DNA of 37,466 nt from assembly GCA_905236815.1 (NCBI GenBank), contig CAJOPE010000040.1, positions 1 through 37,466 of the forward strand, given 5' to 3'. Both the position numbers and the translations under genes were made by a program. Shown here piece after piece: positions 25,901-32,926 of this stretch; within the stretch, counting starts at the first letter, position 1, and each line of letters begins with the position of its first letter. The notes beneath the pieces were generated by a model that was not told where the DNA came from, searched no databases, and was given only the letters and a program-made list of their open reading frames with translations. The DNA is from an uncultured Prevotella sp. (lineage in GTDB: Bacteria > Bacteroidota > Bacteroidia > Bacteroidales > Bacteroidaceae).

Positions 25901-28055
25901 ACTCCTCCTTGCTGTATACCTTCAGCCATGCACCTATCACTGCATTACCCAAGGCAAGGCGGTTGGAGAAGAATGGAGTTTCCATATCCTTGTGGATCAC
26001 ATTCAGCCATAAGGATAGCTTACCCAACTCAATAGCTGTTGGATTCAAGTCGACACCATATACGTTATGAGTAGCTATATAGGCCTTTACCTTTTGCAAC
26101 TCATCACGATAATGATCAGGTGCTATACGCCATGATCCATCACCCACCTGGTCTTCCTCCAGGGAGTTACGATCCATGAATTCCTGGCGCTTCTCTGCCT
26201 GACGATACTGGAGATAGGCCTCTGCTACCTGATTGATAACCTCGTTCTGGAAAGCAGCAGCACCCATAGCTGGTTCAAGGATCTTGAGGTCAAGCAGTTC
26301 TGTAGCCTTACGCTTTCCCTCACGCACATCATCCAGGATAGCCTTCAAGGTGTACTTGACTGTACTGCGGGTAAGAACCTCAGGAGTATAGTAGCTGGCT
26401 GACTTCTGACGGTCACGGCCATTCAGACGATAGACAAAGGTGCCCTGTGGGAGGATCTTGATATCGCCATCCTCGCCATGCAGCACTTCATTCTCCTTGA
26501 AATCATCCATTCGGCTATAAGGCACGAGGAAGGTGCCATCCTCAGGATGACCTGCCTTGTGAACCTCGATATAGTCTTCTTCCGCATAGAATCCACGATA
26601 AGCCAGCAAGCTCTCGTATACACTACCCAACTGGTTGACACCCAGATTGGCGTAAGAGATACGACCTCTACCCTTTCCCTGTTTCTTCTTGCTCAGGGAA
26701 AGCGCACAGATAATCTGCTGCCACTTCTCATTGCGATATTTCACATTGCCCAGATGATGCAACTTGCGGTCATCAAACATTGGGGAGTCGATATGACGGA
26801 CACGGAAAGATTGGTCCTGCTTGCTCTTGTCCTGATTCTCCTTATGGCCATGGCTCAGTAAATAGAAGAGTTTCTTCAAACTGGCATCAATAAAGTAGCC
26901 TCGCTTGCTCTCATCGCTGATAAGGCGCACCTGCTCCAGATCACGAAGCATCTCAAGACTATAGCCTCGCTCGTAGACTTCATCATCCACTGGAAGGATC
27001 TCCAGCTCTGTACGGCTCTCGGCATAGAACAGGAACAACAGACGATAGACAATCGTCAAGCAGTCGTCCTTGACCTCTGCCTCAAAGGTATCATCCGTAT
27101 AGTCGATGGTCTTCAGCGGATTATATATATCAGAATCATCAGGCAGACTCTTCCAATACCACAAGGCTTCATTAGCCAGGGTCTCCACGGCATTTACCAC
27201 TCCCTCCTTCAGATCCTTGGTAACCTCATAGGCATTCTTATAGCTATCCTCTACCAGGGCATCCATCATTATGCTCTCACCATCAGGGGACAGTGTCTCC
27301 TTGCTAACCAGCATGTGAAAAAGTGCATAATACTTGCGGAAGGTAGAAATACTTGCCTGAGGGAAAAGGTCGTCGAGAGTGAAGCTGAGATAACTACCAC
27401 GGTTCCACTTCTCCTTATCAAACAGGAACAAGGTGTTACCTGCCAACATGAGGATATAAGAAGGACGTCTGTTCTCTGGAAGAAGGAAAATACGGCTGAC
27501 AGCCTTGTTGACTACAGCAGGACTTATCTTATAGCCTTCTGGCATAGAGAACACATCACTCCAGTGGCTGGCTGTAAAGCGGGATGGCTTGTTTGGCTCA
27601 GACTCATCATCATACTGCTGCTCAAAGAGACCAGCAGGCTCCTCATCGCCCACCTTGATAAGTGGACGCATCTCCATGATGAGCATCTGCACATTATTGT
27701 TACGACGAAGGATATGGCGAACAGGGATTAGTTCCTGATGATCCTCATCAAGTATATAGTGCTCGCTGTACGGTTTGCCAAGATCTCCATAGCCCAGGAG
27801 CTTCAGCAGCTCTGTATGGAAATCATGGGTATATCGGATGCTATCCTTAGGTCGGAGCATCTGGGTTACGATTCGGTTCTTATAGTCATCATACTTACGA
27901 CGGAACTGAACGTACTTGCTGCATACTTCAGCTACCTGGTCGGCAGTATATCCAGAAATCTTCTGTACCTTGTCGATGAAGTCCTCACCAAAATAACCTG
28001 ATGGGAAGAAGTCACCAACATTCTGAATGAATCTATATTTTATATTATCAGCCAT
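22983..28055 (-). CDS. Giant Eco57I/PglX-type DNA methylase (DrmMI-like)
   Basis: I start at ATG 28055 (MADNIKYRF); a TTG three codons upstream is open too. The 1690-residue product is an adenine-type N6 methylase: motif I LEPAMGAAAFQNEV (about 593), then YGVDLNPTAIELGKLSLWLN, and catalytic NPPW (about 1045). About 450 residues separate motif I from motif IV, far more than in small methylases. The last 500 residues hold the probable target-recognition part, including LFAEVDHHTVYG and ERTLICAVLPRKTAHIHAV, both typical of PglX/DrmMI relatives. It starts 11 bp after the SNF2 gene and should methylate host DNA to mark self. The 3' third is more AT-rich and carries two clusters of long perfect palindromes. 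Confidence 0.88.
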   Translation of the reverse strand: MADNIKYRFIQNVGDFFPSGYFGEDFIDKVQKISGYTADQVAEVCSKYVQFRRKYDDYKNRIVTQMLRPKDSIRYTHDFHTELLKLLGYGDLGKPYSEHYILDEDHQELIPVRHILRRNNNVQMLIMEMRPLIKVGDEEPAGLFEQQYDDESEPNKPSRFTASHWSDVFSMPEGYKISPAVVNKAVSRIFLLPENRRPSYILMLAGNTLFLFDKEKWNRGSYLSFTLDDLFPQASISTFRKYYALFHMLVSKETLSPDGESIMMDALVEDSYKNAYEVTKDLKEGVVNAVETLANEALWYWKSLPDDSDIYNPLKTIDYTDDTFEAEVKDDCLTIVYRLLFLFYAESRTELEILPVDDEVYERGYSLEMLRDLEQVRLISDESKRGYFIDASLKKLFYLLSHGHKENQDKSKQDQSFRVRHIDSPMFDDRKLHHLGNVKYRNEKWQQIICALSLSKKKQGKGRGRISYANLGVNQLGSVYESLLAYRGFYAEEDYIEVHKAGHPEDGTFLVPYSRMDDFKENEVLHGEDGDIKILPQGTFVYRLNGRDRQKSASYYTPEVLTRSTVKYTLKAILDDVREGKRKATELLDLKILEPAMGAAAFQNEVINQVAEAYLQYRQAEKRQEFMDRNSLEEDQVGDGSWRIAPDHYRDELQKVKAYIATHNVYGVDLNPTAIELGKLSLWLNVIHKDMETPFFSNRLALGNAVIGAWLKVYSKEEFLGIKGRIRLTPNPWWEKAPHKVSFQKNSVKRSVNEIYHFLLPDKNMLGVSTIKDYKDKAKAERADSQLQFKPTNAALERMKAMIDDWTKPISEIEFRRLQKLSSKIDVLLKEYFLFQRSVENLTQNKVNLWGVPGTPQLNLDSYEEKERLNDVRYRHDNAYFRLKMVMDYWCSLWFWNLEDAADLPNREEYWNDIEAMLNVSDEQLDSRTSKALRKRVGVDQKGQLDMFPEGTMNDMFYEQQLEEEGEGASVHEDIELNDKQTEEESEIVTMSKEQILSEVQSQSTDFFGNSLRFKIVDRLSKRYHFFHPMLEFLEVFWLRDGFDIICGNPPWLKMEFDEQGILSEKYPEVAIRKMSAPDARKMRELLFGENSMLAQLYQDELVEVDCSTAFMNAYQNYPLLIGQQTNLYKCVLENTMDLSSEDNGYIGLLTPESIYDDPKGQPLRRELYKRLRYHFQYQNELRLFAEVDHHTVYGDQLLGPRRSSSPCFASLSNLFHPSTVDACFVHDGHGKCGGLKKNGTWNTEAHKDRIVYFSDKELKVLSDTFEGGKNEDCAKLVSVHAKEIIDVLKKISAYPSRLSNYKYVMSNCFHETGAVDEGIIRRCTTIPDASKYEMIYNGPSFHVGNPVYKTPRSICKLNSDYDVIDLSQNTTIIQRTNYVPAIPLNDYKNQIQGFEIGSNQDEVIYDSFLDYYKVTMRCMLAQAGERTLICAVLPRKTAHIHAVISVAFSNRYDCVDMAALFASIPLDFYTKTIGIGQIGKDMLSKYPLGVAEKYTNSLRIRILLLNCLTENYSDLWTDLWNPKYTKDNWALSDKRLKPFACLKGIWEWQTPLRNYFERRQALVEIDVISAMALGLSLEDLEMIYTIQFPVLQQNEDDTWYDQKGNIVFTCSKGLTGVGCDRPEWNSIHGDLSEDGLTYQGTEPTYVHTIDPAKSELYGGQQVTYYAPYTKCDRIADYRRAWAHFEKIFK
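23682..23769. repeat. Overlapping perfect palindromes (27-bp and 17-bp arms) in the methylase gene
   Basis: Bases 23682-23708 are the exact reverse complement of 23712-23738 (27-bp arms, loop GAA). Bases 23733-23749 are the exact reverse complement of 23753-23769 (17-bp arms, loop GTG). The two hairpins share 6 bp, so they compete. They lie in frame within ERTLICAVLPRKTAHIHAV and the next residues, a conserved stretch in this family, so they are not an insertion. Confidence 0.95.
24440..24517. repeat. Nested perfect palindromes (17-, 12- and 9-bp arms) in the methylase gene
   Basis: Bases 24461-24477 are the exact reverse complement of 24481-24497 (17 bp, loop ACC). Bases 24492-24500 pair with 24506-24514 (9 bp, loop AAATA). 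The outer arms 24440-24451 and 24506-24517 also match exactly (12 bp). The segment encodes LRLFAEVDHHTVYGDQLLGP and the next residues. Confidence 0.95.
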
Positions 28056-28066
28056 ACTATTCAAAA

Positions 28067-30913
28067 TTAGAAGTTATAGAATACTGCAAGAACCTTGATG
28101 TATGGATCGGCATTGTCCAGTGTGGTAAGATTCTTATAGAAAGTACTCTCCTTATCAGCGATAGTCTTGATCTCCTCAATCTTCTTGTCGAGGTTGCTAC
28201 GCTGGATGGTAGTAGGCGCATCGCCCAGATCCAGTACCATCTGATCCTTGGAACGGTTGAACCATTGATTCAGATGCTGGATATATTTCTCCTGCTGACT
28301 TGCCATCTTTCCACTTAGTTCTGACTGCTTGGTATACATGTAGTATACTGTACCAGACTCAATGGCCGTTGTAAGATTTCGGGTAAGCACATCAAGATCA
28401 TCCTGAGATACATTTCCCTGGAAGAGATTCCTGGTGAAGTCTGGATATACAGCCAGGAAGTCATTGAAGGACATTGGCTTCTCAGCCATCTTCCCCTCTT
28501 TATCGAGTTTGACAACAAAGAACTTACTGATGATGCTCTGACCAGCACCATTCGACTGGCTACCATACAGGAGATAGTATGCACTTCCCTTTTGGAACAT
28601 ATCATTGCGTACCACCATCGCCTGATTCTTTGGAACTGAGGCTGTCAGCTTAGTCAGCCAATACTGGATGACAGGATGCAACTCATAAAGAGGCTGGAAC
28701 TGCGACCATTGATGGTCGTTGGATTTGCGGGAATCATCTATATACTGTTTCAGCACAGTCTTGTCATCTGTCAGACGGAACACATGATCTGAAGGCTTAG
28801 CTTCCTCAGGCATATCGAAGAGAACTTCGTCCAACTCATTGGTATTGGTTATCTCGAGATAAGGCACCTCACCTTCCTTCACCTCTGCATCCTTCTGGCC
28901 GAGGCCTCCAGGAATACACTTGAGTTCAGTAACAAGATCAGAATAGAAGGCCATGTCTGTAGGATATAGTGACAGCTTCGGCTCAAACATATCCTGCTTG
29001 CTATGCTCCACAGCTGGTGTTGTTGACTTTTTCAGCAATGCAAAGAAAGCACCCTTCTTCTTTGGCGCATCCTCTGTAGATGGAACGTCTTCCTTCTTGT
29101 TATCCAGGTAATTCTCATCCTTCTTCTGCATGGCCTTGATAGTTGCATTGACTTCTTTCTCCGCACTATACAGACCTGTGACAAACAAGGCATCACCGAG
29201 GGTATTATGCACTTCCTCCTCCTTCTCCTTGAGTTTTTCAAGAATTCGCATATCACTTCTCACATCAGGATTCTTACTTCTCGCAATGAGATAGTAAATC
29301 TGAGGATCCTCCTTCTGACCATAACGGTCGATACGTCCATTACGCTGATTAAGGGTAATGATAGACCATGGAAGATCATAGTTGAACATGATGTGACAGT
29401 AGTAATGCAGGTTGACACCCTGAGAACCAGAGTCGCTGGAAATAAAGACCTTGATCTTGCTGTCTCCACGGCTGAAGTCATCTACCATTTCTTCCTGCTC
29501 GGTATCAGACAAGCCTCCATGGAACAAACAGATCTGTTTTTCCCCCATATTGAAGTCCTTCAGAATACGATCATGCAGGTACTTCATGGTCTCTATACGT
29601 TCTGTAAATATAACGATACGCTCATCACCAGCCTTACCCTTCCATTTAAGAGCAGCCAGCTGATTCTTTAGTGCTGTATATCGGCTATCATTTCCCAGAT
29701 TGATGATTTCCTCCAGTTTCTCCTGGATATCCCTGAGGTTTTCATCTTCTACCGTTGCCTTCTCCATACGGTTGCGTATGGATGCAAGGGCTGCCTGAGG
29801 TGAAGAAAGGAAACTCTTGAATATAGAGTATGCAAAGAGAGTGTCGGTCTGATTCTCATTATTGAGAGCGATGAACTTATAGTTCTGCTGCATATCAAGC
29901 AACGCCTCTTCTATCTCGGTCATGGAAACCTCGACACTATGGATCTGGCGCTCACGGTAATTACTCTGCACCTTTGCGTCAGCAATATCTTTCTTGAATC
30001 TACGCACATAGAATTTCTCTACATCCTCCTTCGTATACTCTCCATCACGAGGGATTGCGGTAGGTTCAAGCATATTGATGAGATTGGCAAATGACTCCGC
30101 ACTACCATTATGAGGAGTAGCACTGGTGAGAATCATGCTGTCACATCGGGTGGCAAGGAACTGAGCCAAGTCACCACGATAGCTGTTGGCATTAGCAACT
30201 GTGTGGCACTCATCAATGACTATAATATCCCAGTGGGTCTTCTCGATCCATGCCCTGTACTTACCATTATTCTTCAGGGTATCAATAGAGATGATGGTCT
30301 TATCGTAATATTCGAATGGATTCTTGTTCATAGGAATCTCAGAGCGGATCTTATCAACGCCGTATGAATCCAGACGGACAAGAGGGATAGCAAAGCGATT
30401 CCAGATTTCTTCCTGGAACTGAGCAAGGATACTCTTCAGGGCACATACCAGAATACGACGGCCTCTTCCACGCCGAATCATTTCTGCTAGGAAGATACCT
30501 ACCTCAATGGTCTTACCAAGACCTACTCCATCTGCAATCAGCAAACGAGGGCGAGGAAGTTCAAGAGCCTTTAGCGTAGGCTCGAGCTGGTATTCATTGA
30601 CATCGAAACCACCCTTATCAGCAACAATGATCTTCTGGGAGAAATAGGCATTGCTGCGTAATTGCGTCTCTATAAGCAGACGGGTCTTACGGCAATCCCC
30701 TTCATCTGCTACAAGCTGAGTCTTGGCTGGATCGACAAGTTCTATTTCAGGATCTAGTTCGGTATCAAAGCTATAGTGACGGTTCTTGACCAGTTCACTG
30801 ATACCAAGGCACTTCAGGATAGTGCTATTATTGTCATTAGGAACAACTTCTTCTATCAGAAACTCCTCACTTCTGACAGTGATACGTTGACCTGGAGAGT
30901 AATTGACATTCAT
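28067..30913 (-). CDS. SNF2-family helicase (DrmD-like)
   Basis: The 948-residue protein is a Swi2/Snf2-type superfamily 2 ATPase. Walker A is DGVGLGKTIEVG (about 127), box II DECH (about 231), motif III TSATPHNGS, then the C-terminal helicase half with HGGLSDTEQEEM, SGSQGVNLHYYCH and motif VI QRNGRIDRYGQ (about 522). A C-terminal region of about 350 residues is specific to this subgroup. It should move along double-stranded DNA using ATP. It lies 11 bp before the PglX-like methylase start, the same order as drmD-drmMI in class 1 DISARM. A 26-bp segment inside it (30389-30414, encoding EIWNRFA) recurs exactly at 31542-31567. Confidence 0.88.
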   Translation of the reverse strand: MNVNYSPGQRITVRSEEFLIEEVVPNDNNSTILKCLGISELVKNRHYSFDTELDPEIELVDPAKTQLVADEGDCRKTRLLIETQLRSNAYFSQKIIVADKGGFDVNEYQLEPTLKALELPRPRLLIADGVGLGKTIEVGIFLAEMIRRGRGRRILVCALKSILAQFQEEIWNRFAIPLVRLDSYGVDKIRSEIPMNKNPFEYYDKTIISIDTLKNNGKYRAWIEKTHWDIIVIDECHTVANANSYRGDLAQFLATRCDSMILTSATPHNGSAESFANLINMLEPTAIPRDGEYTKEDVEKFYVRRFKKDIADAKVQSNYRERQIHSVEVSMTEIEEALLDMQQNYKFIALNNENQTDTLFAYSIFKSFLSSPQAALASIRNRMEKATVEDENLRDIQEKLEEIINLGNDSRYTALKNQLAALKWKGKAGDERIVIFTERIETMKYLHDRILKDFNMGEKQICLFHGGLSDTEQEEMVDDFSRGDSKIKVFISSDSGSQGVNLHYYCHIMFNYDLPWSIITLNQRNGRIDRYGQKEDPQIYYLIARSKNPDVRSDMRILEKLKEKEEEVHNTLGDALFVTGLYSAEKEVNATIKAMQKKDENYLDNKKEDVPSTEDAPKKKGAFFALLKKSTTPAVEHSKQDMFEPKLSLYPTDMAFYSDLVTELKCIPGGLGQKDAEVKEGEVPYLEITNTNELDEVLFDMPEEAKPSDHVFRLTDDKTVLKQYIDDSRKSNDHQWSQFQPLYELHPVIQYWLTKLTASVPKNQAMVVRNDMFQKGSAYYLLYGSQSNGAGQSIISKFFVVKLDKEGKMAEKPMSFNDFLAVYPDFTRNLFQGNVSQDDLDVLTRNLTTAIESGTVYYMYTKQSELSGKMASQQEKYIQHLNQWFNRSKDQMVLDLGDAPTTIQRSNLDKKIEEIKTIADKESTFYKNLTTLDNADPYIKVLAVFYNF

Positions 30914-30952
30914 GATTATCTTATTGTTTGTTGCTTTAGTAGCAAAGAATTC

Positions 30953-31198
30953 CTATTCATTAGCAGGAACATCCTGCTTATTATCAATATCAGGCAAGGC
31001 TTCAAAGCGAACCAAGTCGTTCAGGTCCACCTGTAGAGCCCTTGCGATTTGCATCATAGTCTCAAGTGTTGGCTGTGCAGAATTAGTACACCACTTACTC
31101 ACAGTAGCAGGATCCTTTCCCACCTGTTCAGAGAGCCACTTGTTAGTCTTTCCCTTCTCTGCTAACATTACTTTAATGCGATTTATCTTTCGTTCCAT
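30953..31198 (-). CDS. XRE/Cro-type HTH regulator
   Basis: I use ATG 31198 (MERKINRIKVML); the frame is open three codons further to a TTG. The 81-residue product is a single XRE-type helix-turn-helix: NKWLSEQVGKDPATVSKWCT is the recognition region, QPTLETMMQIARALQVDLND the closing helices. A short acidic tail follows. It lies 39 bp upstream of the SNF2 helicase gene on the same strand, behind a clear promoter, so it is probably the first gene of the operon and an autoregulator that keeps expression low. It could also be an antitoxin-like protein, but no toxin partner of usual size is adjacent. Confidence 0.85.
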   Translation of the reverse strand: MERKINRIKVMLAEKGKTNKWLSEQVGKDPATVSKWCTNSAQPTLETMMQIARALQVDLNDLVRFEALPDIDNKQDVPANE

Positions 31199-31222
31199 AA
31201 TTAGCAATTGATATTAATGGAG

Positions 31223-31253
31223 CAAATATACTAAAAAAAACACACAATAGCAA
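31223..31253 (-). promoter_or_regulatory. Promoter of the XRE-SNF2-methylase operon
   Basis: Read on the minus strand, TTG (complement of 31251-31253) is followed after 20 bp by TATATTTG (complement of 31223-31230), a good Bacteroidetes promoter ending 24 bp before the XRE start codon. Confidence 0.65.
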
Positions 31254-31364
31254 CTCAAAATAAGCCTTTTTCTATCAAAATTCATCAGTTTTATTGCGTT
31301 TTCTGCAAGTTTTTATGAGTTTTTCGTATTTTTGCGGAAGAGAATGTAATTCCATTAAACAATC

Positions 31365-31523
31365 TTGTACCAAGAATTGAAACAACATGTGGTTATATTT
31401 GCATTCGTAAACAAGACACAGGAGGAATTGCTACAGATGCTTGAGGGAAAGATTACACCAGAACAGATGAAGCAACTATTATTTGACCTAAGCCCATTTA
31501 GTAGAAAGCATAAAGACAAATAG
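31365..31523 (+). CDS. Possible small or remnant protein (52 aa)
   Basis: A TTG-started frame encodes 52 residues with a coding-like look, including KTQEELLQMLEGKITPEQMK, and ends at TAG 31523. No ATG start is available and an in-frame stop lies just upstream. I do not recognise it. It may be the tail of a lost gene, or a small protein within the candidate RNA. Confidence 0.25.
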   Translation: MYQELKQHVVIFAFVNKTQEELLQMLEGKITPEQMKQLLFDLSPFSRKHKDK

Positions 31524-31541
31524 ATATGGCGTATACGTACA

Positions 31542-31567
31542 AGCAAAGCGATTCCAGATTTCTTCCT
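31542..31567. repeat. 26-bp exact copy of a SNF2 gene segment
   Basis: These 26 bases are identical, in direct orientation, to 30389-30414 within the SNF2 helicase gene; both flanking bases differ. Weaker similarity may extend upstream (CGTAT and ACAAG blocks), which would fit a decayed duplicate. Confidence 0.9.
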
Positions 31568-31606
31568 CTAAAGGCGCATGATTTCTCATGCTGGGCATAT
31601 CAAAAC

Positions 31607-31634
31607 AAAAAGAGATATTCACATGCCTCTTTTT
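31607..31634. terminator. Bidirectional intrinsic terminator
   Basis: AAAAAGAG (31607-31614) pairs with CTCTTTTT (31627-31634) across a 12-base loop; both strands have a T-run. It could end the WYL transcript on the minus strand and any plus-strand transcript from 31334. Confidence 0.6.
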
Positions 31635-31640
31635 ACTTTA

Positions 31641-31667
31641 ATAGGTCTAGCATATAGCTAAACCTAT
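31641..31667. repeat. Hairpin downstream of the WYL gene
   Basis: ATAGGT and TAGC pair with GCTA and ACCTAT around a five-base loop, with one opposed C/A pair. It lies 52 bp beyond the WYL stop codon, ahead of the terminator. Confidence 0.55.
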
Positions 31668-31719
31668 GAATAAAATGTGCGATGAGTTTTCAACTTTCAC
31701 AAGTTTACTTATCTCAAAA

Positions 31720-32748
31720 CTAGGCATCTTGGGTATTGTCTTCATAATTTTCTCGCATCATATCAATCTGTTCTACCATTTCCCGTCGAAATTCTAAAGG
31801 CTTAATTACTTCCATATAACCACCATAGCTTAATATTGCCTGCTTCAACTCCATATTATATTTCACTCGGATAGAGATGATTCCATCTCCATTGTCTTCC
31901 CTTCTAAGCAATTTCTGTGAATGATGTAACGGCTTGGTGAGGACATAAGGCAGTTCACTGGCTCTAACCCGTATCTCGACATCCTCTACAGGTTTGTCCT
32001 CATAATTGGTAATTCCTATAATATCATCGAAGTAATGTTCAAAATCCACGTCTGTCGGCTCATAGGCGACAGTAGCATCAACCTCGACCTGCTGAATACG
32101 ATCGAGAGCGAAAGTATATACCCGTGGATTGCCTATATATGAAGCCAGCAAGTACCAACGAAGCTGATACTGCTTGAGAAAATGTGGACTTACCTGATGT
32201 ATTGTTGGTTCTGCATCCTTAAACTTACAATAGGTGACATTCACTACCTGATGACTATATACAGCATCCAGCAGAGAAGCAAAAGGTTTCATGGCCTCCT
32301 CATTATACGAGTCATCGAACGAGACCATAGGCTTTGCCCCTTTCTGAATCACCAAATCGAATCTGGCCTCAAGTGCTTCAAGCCAACTGAATTGTGGCAT
32401 GCCCTTGAATCGTCTGATAGTATGGATCAGATTATGTATCTGAGAGAGTTCCTCATCCGTCAACGCACGATTATAGATTGAAAAGTCTTTCCGAAAATAA
32501 GAATAGAAGAAATCATTCCCCACCCTTTTCGTTCGGATCACGTCTTCATGATAGGTATAGAAAAACTTGGCGTTTATCTCCCTGATGTCAGAAAAGAAAG
32601 TGGAACGGGAAGTTATTTCCTTCATTCCCCGCATGTAAAGTTCTTCATTTATAAGCTCCATCAATTCCTTTCTAGTAAAGGATTTACCAGAGGAAAGATA
32701 CCTATCGATAATCATTTCCCTCTCAGAATAGTCTTTAGTATTAGCCAT
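31720..32748 (-). CDS. WYL-domain transcription regulator
   Basis: The 342-residue protein has an N-terminal winged helix (SSGKSFTRKELMELINEELY, then TSRSTFFSDIREI at about 45-60), a middle WYL domain at about 160-215 with the signature LRWYLLASYIGNPRVYTFAL, and a C-terminal WCX-like extension. WYL proteins bind nucleic acid or nucleotide ligands and commonly repress or switch phage-defence loci (CapW and BrxR are known examples). It is divergent from the EEP nuclease gene across 178 bp and upstream of the XRE-led operon on the same strand, but a terminator separates it from that operon. It could regulate itself, the nuclease gene, or the island. Confidence 0.9.
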   Translation of the reverse strand: MANTKDYSEREMIIDRYLSSGKSFTRKELMELINEELYMRGMKEITSRSTFFSDIREINAKFFYTYHEDVIRTKRVGNDFFYSYFRKDFSIYNRALTDEELSQIHNLIHTIRRFKGMPQFSWLEALEARFDLVIQKGAKPMVSFDDSYNEEAMKPFASLLDAVYSHQVVNVTYCKFKDAEPTIHQVSPHFLKQYQLRWYLLASYIGNPRVYTFALDRIQQVEVDATVAYEPTDVDFEHYFDDIIGITNYEDKPVEDVEIRVRASELPYVLTKPLHHSQKLLRREDNGDGIISIRVKYNMELKQAILSYGGYMEVIKPLEFRREMVEQIDMMRENYEDNTQDA

Positions 32749-32791
32749 AAGATGCTCATTTTTTACATACGAATATAACCTATTAAAAAGG

Positions 32792-32827
32792 CAAATATAA
32801 TATTTTCGCGTTCAGTCAAAGCGAACG
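32792..32827 (-). promoter_or_regulatory. WYL gene promoter with inverted repeat
   Basis: On the minus strand TATATTTG (complement of 32792-32799) lies 43 bp before the ATG, with TTTG (complement of 32817-32820) 17 bp upstream. An inverted repeat CGTTC (32809-32813) and GAACG (32823-32827) straddles the -33 region, and could be an autoregulatory operator. Confidence 0.45.
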
Positions 32828-32893
32828 GGAAAGAAAAAATAAAAAAACATGAGATTTTTTGTCCATGTATCAAAATTTGACCCAACTAAATAG

Positions 32894-32901
32894 TATATTT
32901 G
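32894..32901 (+). promoter_or_regulatory. -7 box of the EEP gene
   Basis: TATATTTG matches the Bacteroidetes -7 consensus, 25 bp before the ATG. The nearest upstream TTG (32877-32879) is only 14 bp away, so the -33 element is weak. Confidence 0.5.
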
Positions 32902-32926
32902 TATTCAATACTCAAAGATATAGACT

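Larger units (their letters stand above)
31327..31634 (+). ncRNA. Candidate structured RNA antisense to the SNF2 mRNA
   Basis: This roughly 310-bp stretch lies between the XRE and WYL genes. It begins with a plus-strand -7 box, TATTTTTG (31327-31334), though without a well-placed TTG. It contains 31542-31567, which is identical in plus-strand orientation to the noncoding strand of the SNF2 gene, so a plus-strand transcript would pair over 26 bases with the SNF2 mRNA. A hairpin GCATGA-tttc-TCATGC (31576-31591) and an intrinsic terminator (31607-31634) follow. The RNA is a hypothesis; a relic gene fragment is the alternative. Confidence 0.35.

Noticed and set aside
30953..31198. XRE gene as antitoxin of a type II toxin-antitoxin pair
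   Set aside because: No toxin-sized partner is adjacent; its position and promoter fit an operon regulator.
31355..31546. Minus-strand 63-aa frame between XRE and WYL
   Set aside because: It is cysteine/serine-rich without pattern and opposite a more coding-like plus-strand frame; I treat it as a shadow.
8048..32748. A complete class 1 DISARM system
   Set aside because: SNF2 helicase and methylase fit, but no phospholipase D-type DrmC is seen, DrmA and DrmB are not separate genes, and several extra genes intervene.
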